Below, one piece after another: positions 36,312-45,945 of a DNA stretch of 64,000 bases (its first letter is position 1; every line of letters starts with the position of its first letter). The stretch spans positions 1-64,000 of the forward strand of contig NZ_LSLK01000054.1 in NCBI RefSeq assembly GCF_002257705.1. The letters run 5' to 3'. The position numbers and the translations under genes are program-made. Source of the stretch: Sporomusa silvacetica DSM 10669 (GTDB lineage Bacteria > Bacillota > Negativicutes > Sporomusales > Sporomusaceae). A model generated the notes under the pieces. It made no database searches. It had not been told where the DNA came from and saw only the letters and a program-made list of their open reading frames with translations.

Positions 36312-37320
36312 TAATAGCTTCCCTTACTTTATTGACTTTTGTAGAATCCCTGTACTGATACTCGCGTAAATACTTTTGTGCATTGACAATTGTTTTATAG
36401 TGATCGTACAAATCCTTAACTGCTTCCGAAATTATCTTAGCACTCATCCCATAATAAGCTCTTAAATATTTTTGGTCGCCTACGATGGAAGAATATAGGT
36501 CATGTAAACCAATTTTCAACAGTCTCGCCTTTCTATTTGGCAACTCAGCCATGACTTCAGCAACCGCACTGCCAAAACCGCCAATAATGTTATGTTCTTC
36601 AACAGTTACAATATAATTAAAGCGCTCTGTGCATTCTCTAATGATTGTCTCGTCAATGGGTTTGACTGTAGGAAAGGTATAGATGGCAGGTATAATCCCA
36701 TTTTTCTTCAATATATTACAGGCCTCTTGCACTTCATCAAAAATAGCGCCTGTAGAAAAAAGCACCACTAACTCCCCATCCTGTATCTTGATCGCTTTAC
36801 CTATTTGAAAGTCGTTAATTTTGTTATGTATCCGTCTTTCACCGCCCCGCCCCAACCGTAAATAGCAAGTCCCCGGATACTCATATATTGCGTTGGTGGC
36901 GCATTCCGTCTCTATTAAATCACCGGGAGCCATTACAACTATATTCGGCATTGCGCGCATCATTGCCAAATCCTCTGTCGCATGATGACTCATCCCTAAT
37001 GCTCCATATACAAAACCGCCGCCAACGCAGACAATTTTTACATTCGCGTTATGATAAGCACAGTCATTTCTAATCTGCTCGATACACCGTAATGTCGGAA
37101 AATTTCCAATCGAATAAGTAAAAATCGTTTTCCCCGTCATCGCCATCCCGGCTGCCATGCTGGTCATTGCCTGTTCTGATATCCCGGCGTTAATAAATTG
37201 GTCCGGCAGCTCTTCCCAAAAGCTTTTCAAAACGCCGAAGCCCAAATCACCGGTTATCAGTACTACATTTTTGTCCTTCCTGGCTATCGCCTTTAACGTA
37301 GCTACAAACCGGTCTCTCAT
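36304..37320 (-). CDS. Transketolase, C-terminal subunit (split enzyme)
   Basis: This 338-residue protein covers the pyrimidine-binding and C-terminal domains of transketolase (GDLGFGVLKSFWEELP, CYLRLGRGGE, TVEEHNIIGGFGSAVAE). The ATG at 37320 overlaps the stop of the N-terminal subunit gene, so the two halves are coupled. Two-gene transketolases of this type in polysaccharide loci probably feed an unusual sugar. The glutamate of the pyrimidine domain that activates thiamine diphosphate appears to be in the GISEQAM segment. Confidence 0.87.
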   Translation of the reverse strand: MRDRFVATLKAIARKDKNVVLITGDLGFGVLKSFWEELPDQFINAGISEQAMTSMAAGMAMTGKTIFTYSIGNFPTLRCIEQIRNDCAYHNANVKIVCVGGGFVYGALGMSHHATEDLAMMRAMPNIVVMAPGDLIETECATNAIYEYPGTCYLRLGRGGERRIHNKINDFQIGKAIKIQDGELVVLFSTGAIFDEVQEACNILKKNGIIPAIYTFPTVKPIDETIIRECTERFNYIVTVEEHNIIGGFGSAVAEVMAELPNRKARLLKIGLHDLYSSIVGDQKYLRAYYGMSAKIISEAVKDLYDHYKTIVNAQKYLREYQYRDSTKVNKVREAINE

Positions 37321-38129
37321 GGTCTTTGTCCCTCCAATTCCCCCACCGCGGCATCGTATTCTTCCCCTTGTGGGGTACGATAATGCCAAAGAATATTATT
37401 TTCCATAAAGGAAATTCCTTTGCCCTTAATGGTATTGGCAATGATAACGGTTGGTTTGTCTTTATTTTGGCAGGCAGTTTCATAAGCATTTTTTAATGCC
37501 AAATGATCATGCCCGTCGATATCAAGCACATGCCATCCAAAAGCTTTCCACTTGTCAGCAAAAGGAGCAAGCGTAATTGTGTTTTCACAAAAGTCCAGGC
37601 TTTGCATTTTATTGTGGTCAATTACGGCAATCAAATTATCCAGATGATAATGGTGAGCAAATAAAGCAGCTTCCCATACAGCTCCCTCATCGCACTCTCC
37701 ATCGCCGCAAATAACAAACACCCGATAATGCTGTTTATTCTTTTTTGCCGCCATAGCCATACCACAGCCCACCGGTAACCCATGCCCCAGCGAGCCTGTG
37801 GAAAATTCCACACCGGGTACACCCTTGTGAGAAACATGACCGGAAAGTCGGCTTCCATTTGCATAATGTGTCTTTAATTCTTCAACATCGAAAAAACCAC
37901 ATTCCGCAAGCGCGGCATATATGGCGGCACCGGCATGTCCTTTGCTAAGAATAACGCGGTCACGTTCAACCCATCTCGGATTTTTGGGATTAAAGTTCAG
38001 CGTATCTGCATACAATACTGCGATAATATCAGTCACAGATAAGACTGAGCCAATATGGGAACCTTTTGAGATGTGAGTCATTTCAATACCATGACGTCTA
38101 ATTTTCCAGGCAAGTTCCTTACTATTCAT
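37317..38129 (-). CDS. Transketolase, N-terminal subunit (split enzyme)
   Basis: This 270-residue thiamine-diphosphate-binding subunit has the GDGECDEGAVWEAALFAHHY...N motif that holds the Mg-diphosphate and the early SKGHAGAAIYAAL block. It pairs with the C-terminal subunit downstream. It could supply a ketose or modified sugar precursor for the polymer, or could be a dedicated copy of pentose metabolism. Confidence 0.87.
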   Translation of the reverse strand: MNSKELAWKIRRHGIEMTHISKGSHIGSVLSVTDIIAVLYADTLNFNPKNPRWVERDRVILSKGHAGAAIYAALAECGFFDVEELKTHYANGSRLSGHVSHKGVPGVEFSTGSLGHGLPVGCGMAMAAKKNKQHYRVFVICGDGECDEGAVWEAALFAHHYHLDNLIAVIDHNKMQSLDFCENTITLAPFADKWKAFGWHVLDIDGHDHLALKNAYETACQNKDKPTVIIANTIKGKGISFMENNILWHYRTPQGEEYDAAVGELEGQRP

Positions 38130-38144
38130 TAAAATTATCTCCTT

Positions 38145-39185
38145 CTATGAAATACCAATACTGGCTTTAAGTAACCTATTTTCAATCTTCAATTTTCGGT
38201 ATAGCCAGATTATCAGTAATGGTCCCAATAAGCCTGATAAAAACATCGACGGCATCACGATAAACCAGTAAAGATTTAATATTTTATTAAGACAAATTTC
38301 AATGATTGATTGGCAAGGCCAAGACAATAAAAAAACAGTATATATTTTGCCATTTAACCAATCAAAAAAAGAATATTTTCCCTGTTGATAGACAATCCCT
38401 ACACATAAAATTGAATATATCATCAATAGGGCCACCAAAAGAAACAGCATACTGCGCAGCATTGTCCCGCGCCCTGTGATCATAAAAGCTAAACTCAAAA
38501 ATAAAACGATTCCCGTAACTAGCGCCACTATACCTTTCCCTCTTGAAAATATAGCAGTCTGTTTAGCAGTGATATAATCACTTGTTATTAATCCAAGCCA
38601 AAAGTAGATACCATAAATACAAATATCTTTTATCCCCAACCACCCAAGATTTATTGGATGAAAATTCAAAAACAGAAATAAGATCGTGAATAGCACCGTA
38701 GACCATGCTTTCTGAACAATTTTAAGCTGCAAATAGCTAAAACAAAACAATCCAAATAAAACGGGTATAAACCAGAAATGTCCCCACACATTTTCATGCG
38801 GTACAAAAAAACTTCTAATCAAATAGTCGGCATCTAATAAAACCCGGTCTGATATGTACCCTGTCATCAGATATTTCGGTACAAAGGCGAGTAAAGCCAG
38901 TACAAAATAAGGAATTAAGAGTTTCTTCGCTTTTTTTAGAATAAAAACCGTATAAGTCATTCCACGATATAAACCACGGTCATCGCTCAAATATTTCAAC
39001 AGCGCACCCGAAATATAAAAAAACAAAGGCATATGAAAGGAATACACAAACGCTCTAAACGAAAGCATGCTCTCGGGAATTACCGCTTTACCAAGAGGAA
39101 AAGAATGTCCAAATATTACAAGCACAGTTCCAATCGCATAAGCAAAGGAAATAAAGTTAAGTTGACCTTTTTTACTAGCCGCCAT
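38145..39185 (-). CDS. Acyltransferase family 3 membrane protein
   Basis: This 346-residue integral membrane protein has about ten hydrophobic segments. The conserved IFGHSFPLG (catalytic-type His near the N-terminus) and FYISGALLKY blocks mark the acyltransferase-3 family of O-acetylases. It probably acetylates the polysaccharide from the outer face. It overlaps the aldo/keto reductase by 11 bp. The fragment at 24146 belongs to the same superfamily. Confidence 0.82.
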   Translation of the reverse strand: MAASKKGQLNFISFAYAIGTVLVIFGHSFPLGKAVIPESMLSFRAFVYSFHMPLFFYISGALLKYLSDDRGLYRGMTYTVFILKKAKKLLIPYFVLALLAFVPKYLMTGYISDRVLLDADYLIRSFFVPHENVWGHFWFIPVLFGLFCFSYLQLKIVQKAWSTVLFTILFLFLNFHPINLGWLGIKDICIYGIYFWLGLITSDYITAKQTAIFSRGKGIVALVTGIVLFLSLAFMITGRGTMLRSMLFLLVALLMIYSILCVGIVYQQGKYSFFDWLNGKIYTVFLLSWPCQSIIEICLNKILNLYWFIVMPSMFLSGLLGPLLIIWLYRKLKIENRLLKASIGIS

Positions 39186-40134
39186 GTTTCATTTTCTCAT
39201 CTCCGGAAACAAATTCCAGTCTTCGCTTGTAATCATCATTAAGCTGCCATCCCAGTGCGCCAACGTTTGCTAGAAGTTGGGGTACATTTTTCGTGCCTAC
39301 AAGTACAACAGAGTGTGGAAGATAATCTAAGATCCAGCGAATCGCAATAGCTGCAACTGACTTATTGATTTCAGCCGAAATTTTTCTCATTTCAGCAACT
39401 ATCGCCAAATTTTTTAATAGCCTTTCACCATGAAAGTTTACATAGTTCTCTCGTGACCGTCTGTCGTCTGCACGAAAAATTGCTTTTTCATCATACTTTC
39501 CGGTTAATATGCCTTGTCCAAGGCTTCCCCAAGTTAATGGCGTTAGCTCAAGTAATTCCGCCAGCTTAAACATGTCGCTTTCGTTCTTCCGGCAGGCAAG
39601 ACTATATTCATCTTGAAAACTTACAAACTTGCCTGACAGGGACGCTAGTTCTGCCATATCCTTCATATGTATATTTGACAAACCGTAATATCGAATACAG
39701 CCTTTCTCTTTTAACCTTTCTAAGCAGTAAATAACTTCATTAATCGGCGTTTTGCCGTCACGATAATGAATTTGATATAAATCAATATAATCTGTTTGTA
39801 AACGTCTAAGACTATTTTCTACTGCTTGCGTAATCCACTTGGGACTGTTATCAAAGAAAGTATGACCATTTTCAACGCGTACACCGAATTTAGTGGCTAT
39901 AATTGCTTGCTGGCGATTACCGTTTACTGCTTCCCCCAGTGTTTTCTCTGCCTCGCCAAGGCCATAAACATCAGCAGAATCAAAAAAATTGATTCCTATT
40001 TCCAATGCCTTTTTAACAGCAGCAACTAGTTCACTTTTTGAAACACGTCCCCAACCATATCCGCCCATCGGGCATCCACCCATACAAAAGCGCGATACGG
40101 ATAAATCAGAATTCCTTAAAACTACCTTTTCCAT
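39175..40134 (-). CDS. Aldo/keto reductase
   Basis: This 319-residue (alpha/beta)8 oxidoreductase has the catalytic set visible: Asp and Tyr in SADVYGLGEAE, Lys in IATKFG, His in YQIHYRD. It uses NAD(P)H to reduce a carbonyl. Set among sugar genes and next to transketolase, it may finish a modified sugar or polyol branch. Its C-terminal part lacks a ferredoxin extension. It overlaps the sugar transferase gene by 29 bp. Confidence 0.85.
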   Translation of the reverse strand: MEKVVLRNSDLSVSRFCMGGCPMGGYGWGRVSKSELVAAVKKALEIGINFFDSADVYGLGEAEKTLGEAVNGNRQQAIIATKFGVRVENGHTFFDNSPKWITQAVENSLRRLQTDYIDLYQIHYRDGKTPINEVIYCLERLKEKGCIRYYGLSNIHMKDMAELASLSGKFVSFQDEYSLACRKNESDMFKLAELLELTPLTWGSLGQGILTGKYDEKAIFRADDRRSRENYVNFHGERLLKNLAIVAEMRKISAEINKSVAAIAIRWILDYLPHSVVLVGTKNVPQLLANVGALGWQLNDDYKRRLEFVSGDEKMKHGG

Positions 40135-40831
40135 TTAATACCTCACAGTGTAAAAAAAGTCGTAATATTTTTTTTATTACCATATAAATTGTTTGAAAGA
40201 ATAGTTTTATATCGGTCTTAAAAGATACTGTTTCAGCGTATTTCATTCTTAACTGATTTTTTCTTTTTAGTACTTGGGTTTCGTATACTTCATCGACATT
40301 CCTGACGCCAACTATTTCATCCAGATTTATAAATTCGAGAGAGCTATAATCGGTAATACCGGGACGAACTTCTAATAAACTTTTTTCTGCGTTGTTATAC
40401 CGATTAGTGTATTTCAGCAGTTCCGGCCTGGGCCCAACAAAACACATTTCACCTCGAATGATATTGATAAGCTGTGCTATCTCATCAAGTTTAGTCTTTC
40501 TAAGAAAACTCCCCACTTTCGTTATCCGGTTATCATTTAGTGCGGTTGTGCCACCGCCAATTTGCTCAGCATTTTGCACCATAGAACGAAATTTGTAAAT
40601 TCGAAACGTTTTTCCTTGATAACCTCCCCGGTCAGCTCTGTAAAATACCGGAAACCCGGATTCAATGACAATTGCTGTAGCGATCAGAAAATAGAGGGGC
40701 ATTAAGAGCAATAACAAAAAATTTGCTAAACAAAATCCGATCATGCGTTTAACCTTGCGATTATAGATCCCTCCATAAGCGGCAATATTATTTAGGTTTT
40801 CCTTGTCGTGTTGCTCTGCAATTTTTCCCAA
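40106..40831 (-). CDS. Initiating undecaprenyl-phosphate sugar-1-phosphate transferase
   Basis: This 241-residue protein has one N-terminal membrane segment and the catalytic domain of the bacterial sugar transferase family (YRADRGGYQG, FRIYKFRSMV, FLRKTKLDEIAQL, VGPRPELL). It is the short, EpsL/PglC-like form without the extra N-terminal helices of WbaP. It attaches the first sugar phosphate to undecaprenyl phosphate and starts each repeat unit. Confidence 0.88.
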   Translation of the reverse strand: MGKIAEQHDKENLNNIAAYGGIYNRKVKRMIGFCLANFLLLLLMPLYFLIATAIVIESGFPVFYRADRGGYQGKTFRIYKFRSMVQNAEQIGGGTTALNDNRITKVGSFLRKTKLDEIAQLINIIRGEMCFVGPRPELLKYTNRYNNAEKSLLEVRPGITDYSSLEFINLDEIVGVRNVDEVYETQVLKRKNQLRMKYAETVSFKTDIKLFFQTIYMVIKKILRLFLHCEVLNGKGSFKEF

Positions 40832-40865
40832 AGTGGGCCTCCCTTATAAAACACTTTCCCTTATC

Positions 40866-42074
40866 TCAACCTTTTGCCAACATTTTTATAACATTTCGTG
40901 TTCTTTTATAAACCCACGATAATGGTGCAATAATATAATAGATAAAGTATAAACGCTCAGATAATGCAACCAGCTCCAAATCACTCTCTGTTGGTAAGAA
41001 ATACCTAAAAATACAAATAAATTGGCCGCGCCACCCCGTCTTTAATTTAAATTCATACCTTGTGTATTTAAATAATATAATTGCCTTTGTTTTGAATGTA
41101 ATCTTACTAGCAAAACCATTATCTTTTATAAACTGCAGCGCCAAACAGGCTAAATGCTTAGCTTTTGTGTCCATATCTGCCCTATTAGAAATATCTCGAG
41201 GCAGAGGTGTTCCCAAAAGCTCCCGCGCCAAGATAAACGCTTGATTAAGAACAACCATGAACCCCAGTTGATTTGCTAACAAACATAACTTTTCCCAGGA
41301 AAAGTCTTGTTTTCTAATCATGATGTCGATGTCCAGCAACCACTTTATGCGAAACCATCTATGCACAGCACCATGTAAGATCAAATATAGGAGTAACTCT
41401 TCTTTCCCAAGAACATTTATTTCTCGTCCCAAGATATGCATCGAAACCCCATTTTTTCTTAGCAGATTGAACGGTAATTCCATGCTTTGACAATCCAGGC
41501 GCCAGTGAAGCTCGATACATATTTGCCGCTCAGGATGCCAATATTCTAAATGCTGATTAAAGGCCATCCATTTCTTTAAACGACCGGCAGTTGCATTGGC
41601 TAAAGAATGATTCCATTGATAACCATACTGTTCCATAATATGCCTGGCCGCAGCAATATCGTCAGCAGATATCAGTATATCTATGTCTCTTGATGTCCTC
41701 AGGGTTATATCGCCATATAGCTGCTGGGCAAGGGGAAAACCTTTTATGACAATCACACTAATTCCCCGCTGCTCCAATGCTTGCAATATTTTACTGAATT
41801 CCGTTACCATCTGCAGCGTCTTAAAATCATTATCCTTTTTTAACTTGTATAAATCTTTCAGTAGTTTATCTGGCACATTAGGATGAGCTAATGCTCTCAA
41901 GTGTTGAAATACTAATGGATAAACTTTATGCTGCAAAGCAAGCTTGATAAACATACTCCAGTTAATGCCACTGTTAATTAACTTATTAATATCGTTCCGT
42001 TTTTTTTCATTACCTGTTGCACTACACAATACTAGCAGCTTAAGTTCTGGCGTTAACTCGCTATACGATAGCAA
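40866..42074 (-). CDS. Nucleotidyltransferase-fold protein (PF14907-like)
   Basis: This 402-residue protein has the nucleotidyltransferase signature KGFPLAQQLYGDITLRTSRD followed by IDILI, with the two metal-binding aspartates. The family is uncharacterised and common in polysaccharide and RiPP loci. It may transfer a nucleotidyl or related group to a sugar or protein. Its substrate is unknown. Confidence 0.72.
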   Translation of the reverse strand: MLSYSELTPELKLLVLCSATGNEKKRNDINKLINSGINWSMFIKLALQHKVYPLVFQHLRALAHPNVPDKLLKDLYKLKKDNDFKTLQMVTEFSKILQALEQRGISVIVIKGFPLAQQLYGDITLRTSRDIDILISADDIAAARHIMEQYGYQWNHSLANATAGRLKKWMAFNQHLEYWHPERQICIELHWRLDCQSMELPFNLLRKNGVSMHILGREINVLGKEELLLYLILHGAVHRWFRIKWLLDIDIMIRKQDFSWEKLCLLANQLGFMVVLNQAFILARELLGTPLPRDISNRADMDTKAKHLACLALQFIKDNGFASKITFKTKAIILFKYTRYEFKLKTGWRGQFICIFRYFLPTESDLELVALSERLYFIYYIIAPLSWVYKRTRNVIKMLAKG

Positions 42075-42102
42075 TTAAACTTCTTCCCCCCTTTCATATT
42101 TA

Positions 42103-42315
42103 TCAAAATCTTATATCCTCGTTTGGTACTAATCCGGAAAGTTCAATTAAATCATGCGCTAAATCGACAATCTTAACCGGTTTCCCCATATCGAGTACAA
42201 AATTTTCTCCCCCTTTGGCCATAGATCCAGCTTGAAGAACTAGCTGTACTGCTTCAGGAATGGTCATAAAGTATCGCGTCGTTTCAGGATGTGTAACCGT
42301 AATTGGCCCACCCAT
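42103..42315 (-). pseudogene. Fragment of a CapD/FlaA1-like NDP-sugar dehydratase/epimerase
   Basis: The 70 residues (GGPITVTHPETTRYFMTIPE, then AVQLVLQAG and KPVKIVDLAHDLI) are unmistakably the late part of CapD-type proteins, which normally span 300-650 residues. In-frame stops bracket it and neither the Rossmann domain nor the membrane part is present. The locus has therefore lost this sugar-nucleotide enzyme, probably by a deletion between the BY-kinase and the nucleotidyltransferase. Confidence 0.75.
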
Positions 42316-42348
42316 AATTTTCGCCGCATTAGAACATCCCCCAACTTA

Positions 42349-43041
42349 TTAATTTGCTACATTCCCAACGTTCCCACAATAATGGAAATAGGCATTCTGC
42401 TCTACAAAAGTGTCGGAACGATTTATTATTATGCCTAATATGTTGCCATCCACCGCCTCAAGATGTTCCTTAGCCCTTAGGGCCATCTCCGGTTGCACCT
42501 TCTCCACTCCTACGACTAATATAATGCCGTCCATCTTTGATCCCAGAATACAAGAGTCAGTAACTGCTAGAACCGGCGGACTATCGATAATTATATAGTC
42601 AGCTTGTTCCTTAAGTGAGGATATAGCCTCTTTAAATTTATCAGAATCCAACAACTCAGAAGGATTAACCAACAAAGGGCCACTCGTAACCAAGCGAAGA
42701 TTTGGAATATCGGTATCTTGTACAATATCAGCTATTTCGCATTCCCCAGTTAAAAAGTTTGTCAACCCACGACTTGTTTTCTTTTTTTTAAAAATTTTAT
42801 ACTGTACAGGTTTACGTAAATCACAATCGACTACAATTACTTTCTTGTTTGTCTGTGCTAATACAACAGCCGTGTTAGCAACCGTAATCGACTTTCCCTC
42901 GCCGGCACTGGCACTTGTAAATAATATACTCTTCACCATACCGCTTTTTGAGTATATTATTTTTGTCCTTAACGTTCGGAATGCCTCAGCCCAAATAGAT
43001 TTAGGACTATGATTTACAATCAACGCTCTGTTACCCATCAT
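42349..43041 (-). CDS. BY-kinase / CpsD-like tyrosine kinase
   Basis: This 230-residue P-loop kinase has Walker A SASAGEGKS, Walker A' VVDCDLRKP and Walker B IIIDSPPV. The C-terminus has only a few tyrosines, fewer than in typical CpsD. It controls chain length together with the Wzz protein that precedes it. The two are separate genes, as in Gram-positives. Confidence 0.87.
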   Translation of the reverse strand: MMGNRALIVNHSPKSIWAEAFRTLRTKIIYSKSGMVKSILFTSASAGEGKSITVANTAVVLAQTNKKVIVVDCDLRKPVQYKIFKKKKTSRGLTNFLTGECEIADIVQDTDIPNLRLVTSGPLLVNPSELLDSDKFKEAISSLKEQADYIIIDSPPVLAVTDSCILGSKMDGIILVVGVEKVQPEMALRAKEHLEAVDGNILGIIINRSDTFVEQNAYFHYCGNVGNVAN

Positions 43042-43088
43042 GGTACATCTACCCTCACATTCACTTTTTTACCTACCGTTATTTAGAT

Positions 43089-44534
43089 TTATTCTTTTAG
43101 TTTAAAAATTTTTAAAGAGAAGATTCTACGGACTCTATGACTAAATGCTTCTTTAGGAAAATTGCTATCTGGTCCAAAATCCGGTATAATTCCTAGAACC
43201 GGCAGTCTTAAAAGCTCCTTCGCCTCCTGATCTGAAAGAATTGGTTGTTTCGTATATTCCAGTAAAAATGCTATTGTTGTTCCCACAAATAGTCCAAGTA
43301 CCATCCCAGAGAGCAAGATTAGTGTCTTGGGTGATTTAACCGGTAATTGTGGGGTAATAGCAGCATCCAATACCTTAACATCTCTAGGCTGCATTACCTC
43401 AGTAATTCGTGCTTCCTCATAACGCTTATCCAGCATAATATATATTTCCTGAGATACTTGCACCTGACGCAACAAACGTGTTATCCCTTGTTCTTTGGCC
43501 GGCAGAGCCGCCATATCTTTCTCACTATTAGCCAAAATATTTTCGATAGCATTTTTTTGTGCGGAAGCAGCAGAGATATCTGCTTCCGCCGTTATTTTTT
43601 CCTGCAGCAATGCCTGGTTTATGGGGTTACCTGACGCAGCTTCCGCGTTAAGAACATGTGCTACCTCCTCATTTAGTTTGGTTCGCGTTTCTGCTATCCC
43701 CGCCCGCAACGATAGTACTTTAGGATGATTTTCCGCATATTTAGGCAAAACGCTTGCCAATTCTACTTCTAGCTCTGCCAATTTGGCTTTATATTGTTGA
43801 ATTATTGCGTTATCAGCAACAAGAACAGGTTTTTGTCCTGCTAATTGCTGTTCGGCGTTATTAAGTTTTGCCTGAGCAGTTACGAGATTAACGGTATTTT
43901 CTGCTACCATTTTGTCAAGTTCAGCAAGCTTTTCCGTCATAGCTCTTGATTGAACATCTGCACCAGTCATTTTTTGTTCCCGTTTATATTTTTCCAGCAG
44001 TCCTTCCGCCTGCTCCAGTTCTTGCTTGGAATCTCTTAGCCGCTGACCGATAAATTCCCTAACTGCTCCTTGTTCATTGGCCAATAAAGAAATCAGCGAA
44101 TCGCTAAGTGCGTTAGCAAGCATTTGTGCATCGAGCGGTGAACTAGACTGAACTGCAATATAGAGAACATCTGCTTCCTTGGCTGGCTTAATTGTAATAT
44201 TGGGAACAAGTTGTTCATAGCGGGGTGCACCGGTTTTATCTTTGTAAATTTTGTCGATGGCCGCCTGTACAAGCGTGCGGCTTTTAAGCATCGCAGCATA
44301 ATTTGCCATAGTTTGTTTAACATTAAGCTTTGCACTACCAGGCAAACCTGCAACTAAAGGCACATCTTGAGATTGTTTAACCCGTAGACTAGTTACGGCT
44401 TCATAGGTGGGGGGAGTAATGAGATTAACAATTAAAGCGAAAACCATGCCTATCAGACAAGTAATTATTATTAGGCCATATCTTTTTTTGATTAGCCATT
44501 TGCATTTTTTCAACTTGTTGTTTATCTGAGCCAT
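43089..44534 (-). CDS. Wzz/GumC-like polysaccharide co-polymerase
   Basis: This 481-residue inner-membrane protein has two membrane helices (about residues 20-42 and near 425) flanking a long periplasmic coiled-coil domain. It carries a GNVR-like region with proline-rich QLPVKSPKTLILLSG before the second helix. The start at 44534 has GGAGG 9 nt upstream; the ATG at 44549 does not. It links polymerisation to the outer-membrane exporter. Confidence 0.87.
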   Translation of the reverse strand: MAQINNKLKKCKWLIKKRYGLIIITCLIGMVFALIVNLITPPTYEAVTSLRVKQSQDVPLVAGLPGSAKLNVKQTMANYAAMLKSRTLVQAAIDKIYKDKTGAPRYEQLVPNITIKPAKEADVLYIAVQSSSPLDAQMLANALSDSLISLLANEQGAVREFIGQRLRDSKQELEQAEGLLEKYKREQKMTGADVQSRAMTEKLAELDKMVAENTVNLVTAQAKLNNAEQQLAGQKPVLVADNAIIQQYKAKLAELEVELASVLPKYAENHPKVLSLRAGIAETRTKLNEEVAHVLNAEAASGNPINQALLQEKITAEADISAASAQKNAIENILANSEKDMAALPAKEQGITRLLRQVQVSQEIYIMLDKRYEEARITEVMQPRDVKVLDAAITPQLPVKSPKTLILLSGMVLGLFVGTTIAFLLEYTKQPILSDQEAKELLRLPVLGIIPDFGPDSNFPKEAFSHRVRRIFSLKIFKLKE

Positions 44535-44576
44535 AGGACATTCCTCCATGTGGTGTTAAACAATCGCGTTTTTAGT

Positions 44577-45209
44577 TTAATCATCATTAAAATTCCTGAT
44601 TTGATAGGCAATGGAAAATAACGGAAGTATATCTCTGCTAAAGTCAATTCTTCCATTGTTGGAAAGGTATACCGCATCTCCCTCATTTAAAACGCAATTC
44701 TGCGTCATATCGCCTTGCCTTAGAAGTTTAACCAAATTAACTGTTGTTGGATGACAATTCTTATCTTTATGAATGATGTAGATTTTCTTTTTTAAGGCAT
44801 CCTTGGTCCAGCCACCGGAAGCTCCTATTGCATCAAGCAGCAAGTGTTGTTTTTCAAGCTCATACATACCGGGCTTGTTGACTTCCCCTAATACATAAAT
44901 ACGCGTAGTACGAAATTTCGTTATATTCACAATAACCTTCGGGTCTTTTGTATATCCGCTAATTCCCTCCGTGATGATAGTAGTTAATTCGCCAGGAGAA
45001 AGTCCTCTGACCTGTATCTCTCCAACTAACGGAAATGCAATCTTCCCATCATTCCTAACAACTAAATTTTGAACCTGCAATTCATCAAATCCCAGTACAC
45101 TAATAGCTAGTACATCACCAGCACCTAAAAGATATTCCTCCGCCCACGCAATATTGGCTACACCCAGCATTATGAGTAGAACTAGAATAATACTTACTGT
45201 TTTTCTCAT
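44577..45209 (-). CDS. Outer-membrane polysaccharide export protein (Wza/OPX-like)
   Basis: This 210-residue protein has a signal peptide ending near ANIAWAEE, a Poly_export domain (YLLGAGDVLAISVLGFDELQ) and a SLBB domain (YVLGEVNKPGMYELEK). Its presence implies an outer membrane, which supports a Negativicutes-type diderm. It is short and lacks the C-terminal helix of Wza, so it may need a separate outer-membrane pore. It is the first gene of the polysaccharide operon. Confidence 0.87.
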   Translation of the reverse strand: MRKTVSIILVLLIMLGVANIAWAEEYLLGAGDVLAISVLGFDELQVQNLVVRNDGKIAFPLVGEIQVRGLSPGELTTIITEGISGYTKDPKVIVNITKFRTTRIYVLGEVNKPGMYELEKQHLLLDAIGASGGWTKDALKKKIYIIHKDKNCHPTTVNLVKLLRQGDMTQNCVLNEGDAVYLSNNGRIDFSRDILPLFSIAYQIRNFNDD

Positions 45210-45289
45210 TTATTAGCCTCCAAATACTTCTTTCCGAACTCTCAAGCAAACAACTGTTTATAATTGACAATCCTGCGTATGGCGTCCTT

Positions 45290-45319
45290 ATTATATAACT
45301 ACCTTATTTTTCTAAACAA
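45290..45319 (-). promoter_or_regulatory. Likely promoter of the polysaccharide operon
   Basis: On the minus strand TTGTTT (45319-45314) and TATAAT (45295-45290) have 18-bp spacing, about 80 bp before the OPX start. Just upstream is a block with two CAAMTTA half-sites 10 bp apart (reading CAACTTA and CAAATTA), a plausible LytTR-type direct repeat. A similar block occurs at 46325-46375. Confidence 0.5.
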
Positions 45320-45348
45320 GTAATTTGGTATAAGTTGCATTTATACTG

Positions 45349-45945
45349 TCATGAATAATGTTTGCAGTCCGTTCGCATTCGTAGTCCGACTATTTTCTTA
45401 AACATTGGACTATACTGCCTGCTGATGGGAATTTCATTATTATAGCCATTTACCCTTGCAACCATCGTATTATTTGCTCCCGGAATTATTTCCGATAAAT
45501 AATCAGGATTAATCGCAAAACTTCGATGACACCGAACTAATTTATTAATCCCTACATTATTCAAAAAGGCATTCAACGTATAATTGCTGATATAAGTTTC
45601 ATTTTCAACTGCAACCGTAACTTTCCGGTCTCCCTTCTGCACAAAACAACAAGCAATTTTTTTTATATCAACCAAAACAATCTTATCATCTTTACATAAT
45701 AATACCCGTTCAGACCTTTTCAGCGATATCTGCTTATGTTTAACGTCTTTATTTATTGCCTCCATCTCAACCGGTTTTAATGCATTTTTTTCATGTGCCA
45801 TATATAATATATTTGTTGTCTTCATTTTTTTCATCGCATCGTACAGGTTGCTAAAATTACCTGCTACTTCTACGTGAAAACCTAGTTCACTCGCAAATTT
45901 TTCGAAAGAATAACTTTCATTGTCAACCAATACAACTTTGATCAT
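45349..45945 (-). CDS. LytTR-family DNA-binding regulator with degenerate receiver
   Basis: This 198-residue protein has a C-terminal LytTR DNA-binding domain (RSERVLLCKDDKIVLVDIKK, CHRSFAINPDYL, EIPISRQYSPMFKKIVG). The N-terminal part resembles a receiver (IKVVLVDNESYSFEKFASEL) but lacks the usual phospho-acceptor aspartate pattern. No histidine kinase gene is adjacent. It lies directly upstream of the polysaccharide operon in the same direction and probably controls it. Its ribosome binding site is AAGGAGG. Confidence 0.82.
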   Translation of the reverse strand: MIKVVLVDNESYSFEKFASELGFHVEVAGNFSNLYDAMKKMKTTNILYMAHEKNALKPVEMEAINKDVKHKQISLKRSERVLLCKDDKIVLVDIKKIACCFVQKGDRKVTVAVENETYISNYTLNAFLNNVGINKLVRCHRSFAINPDYLSEIIPGANNTMVARVNGYNNEIPISRQYSPMFKKIVGLRMRTDCKHYS

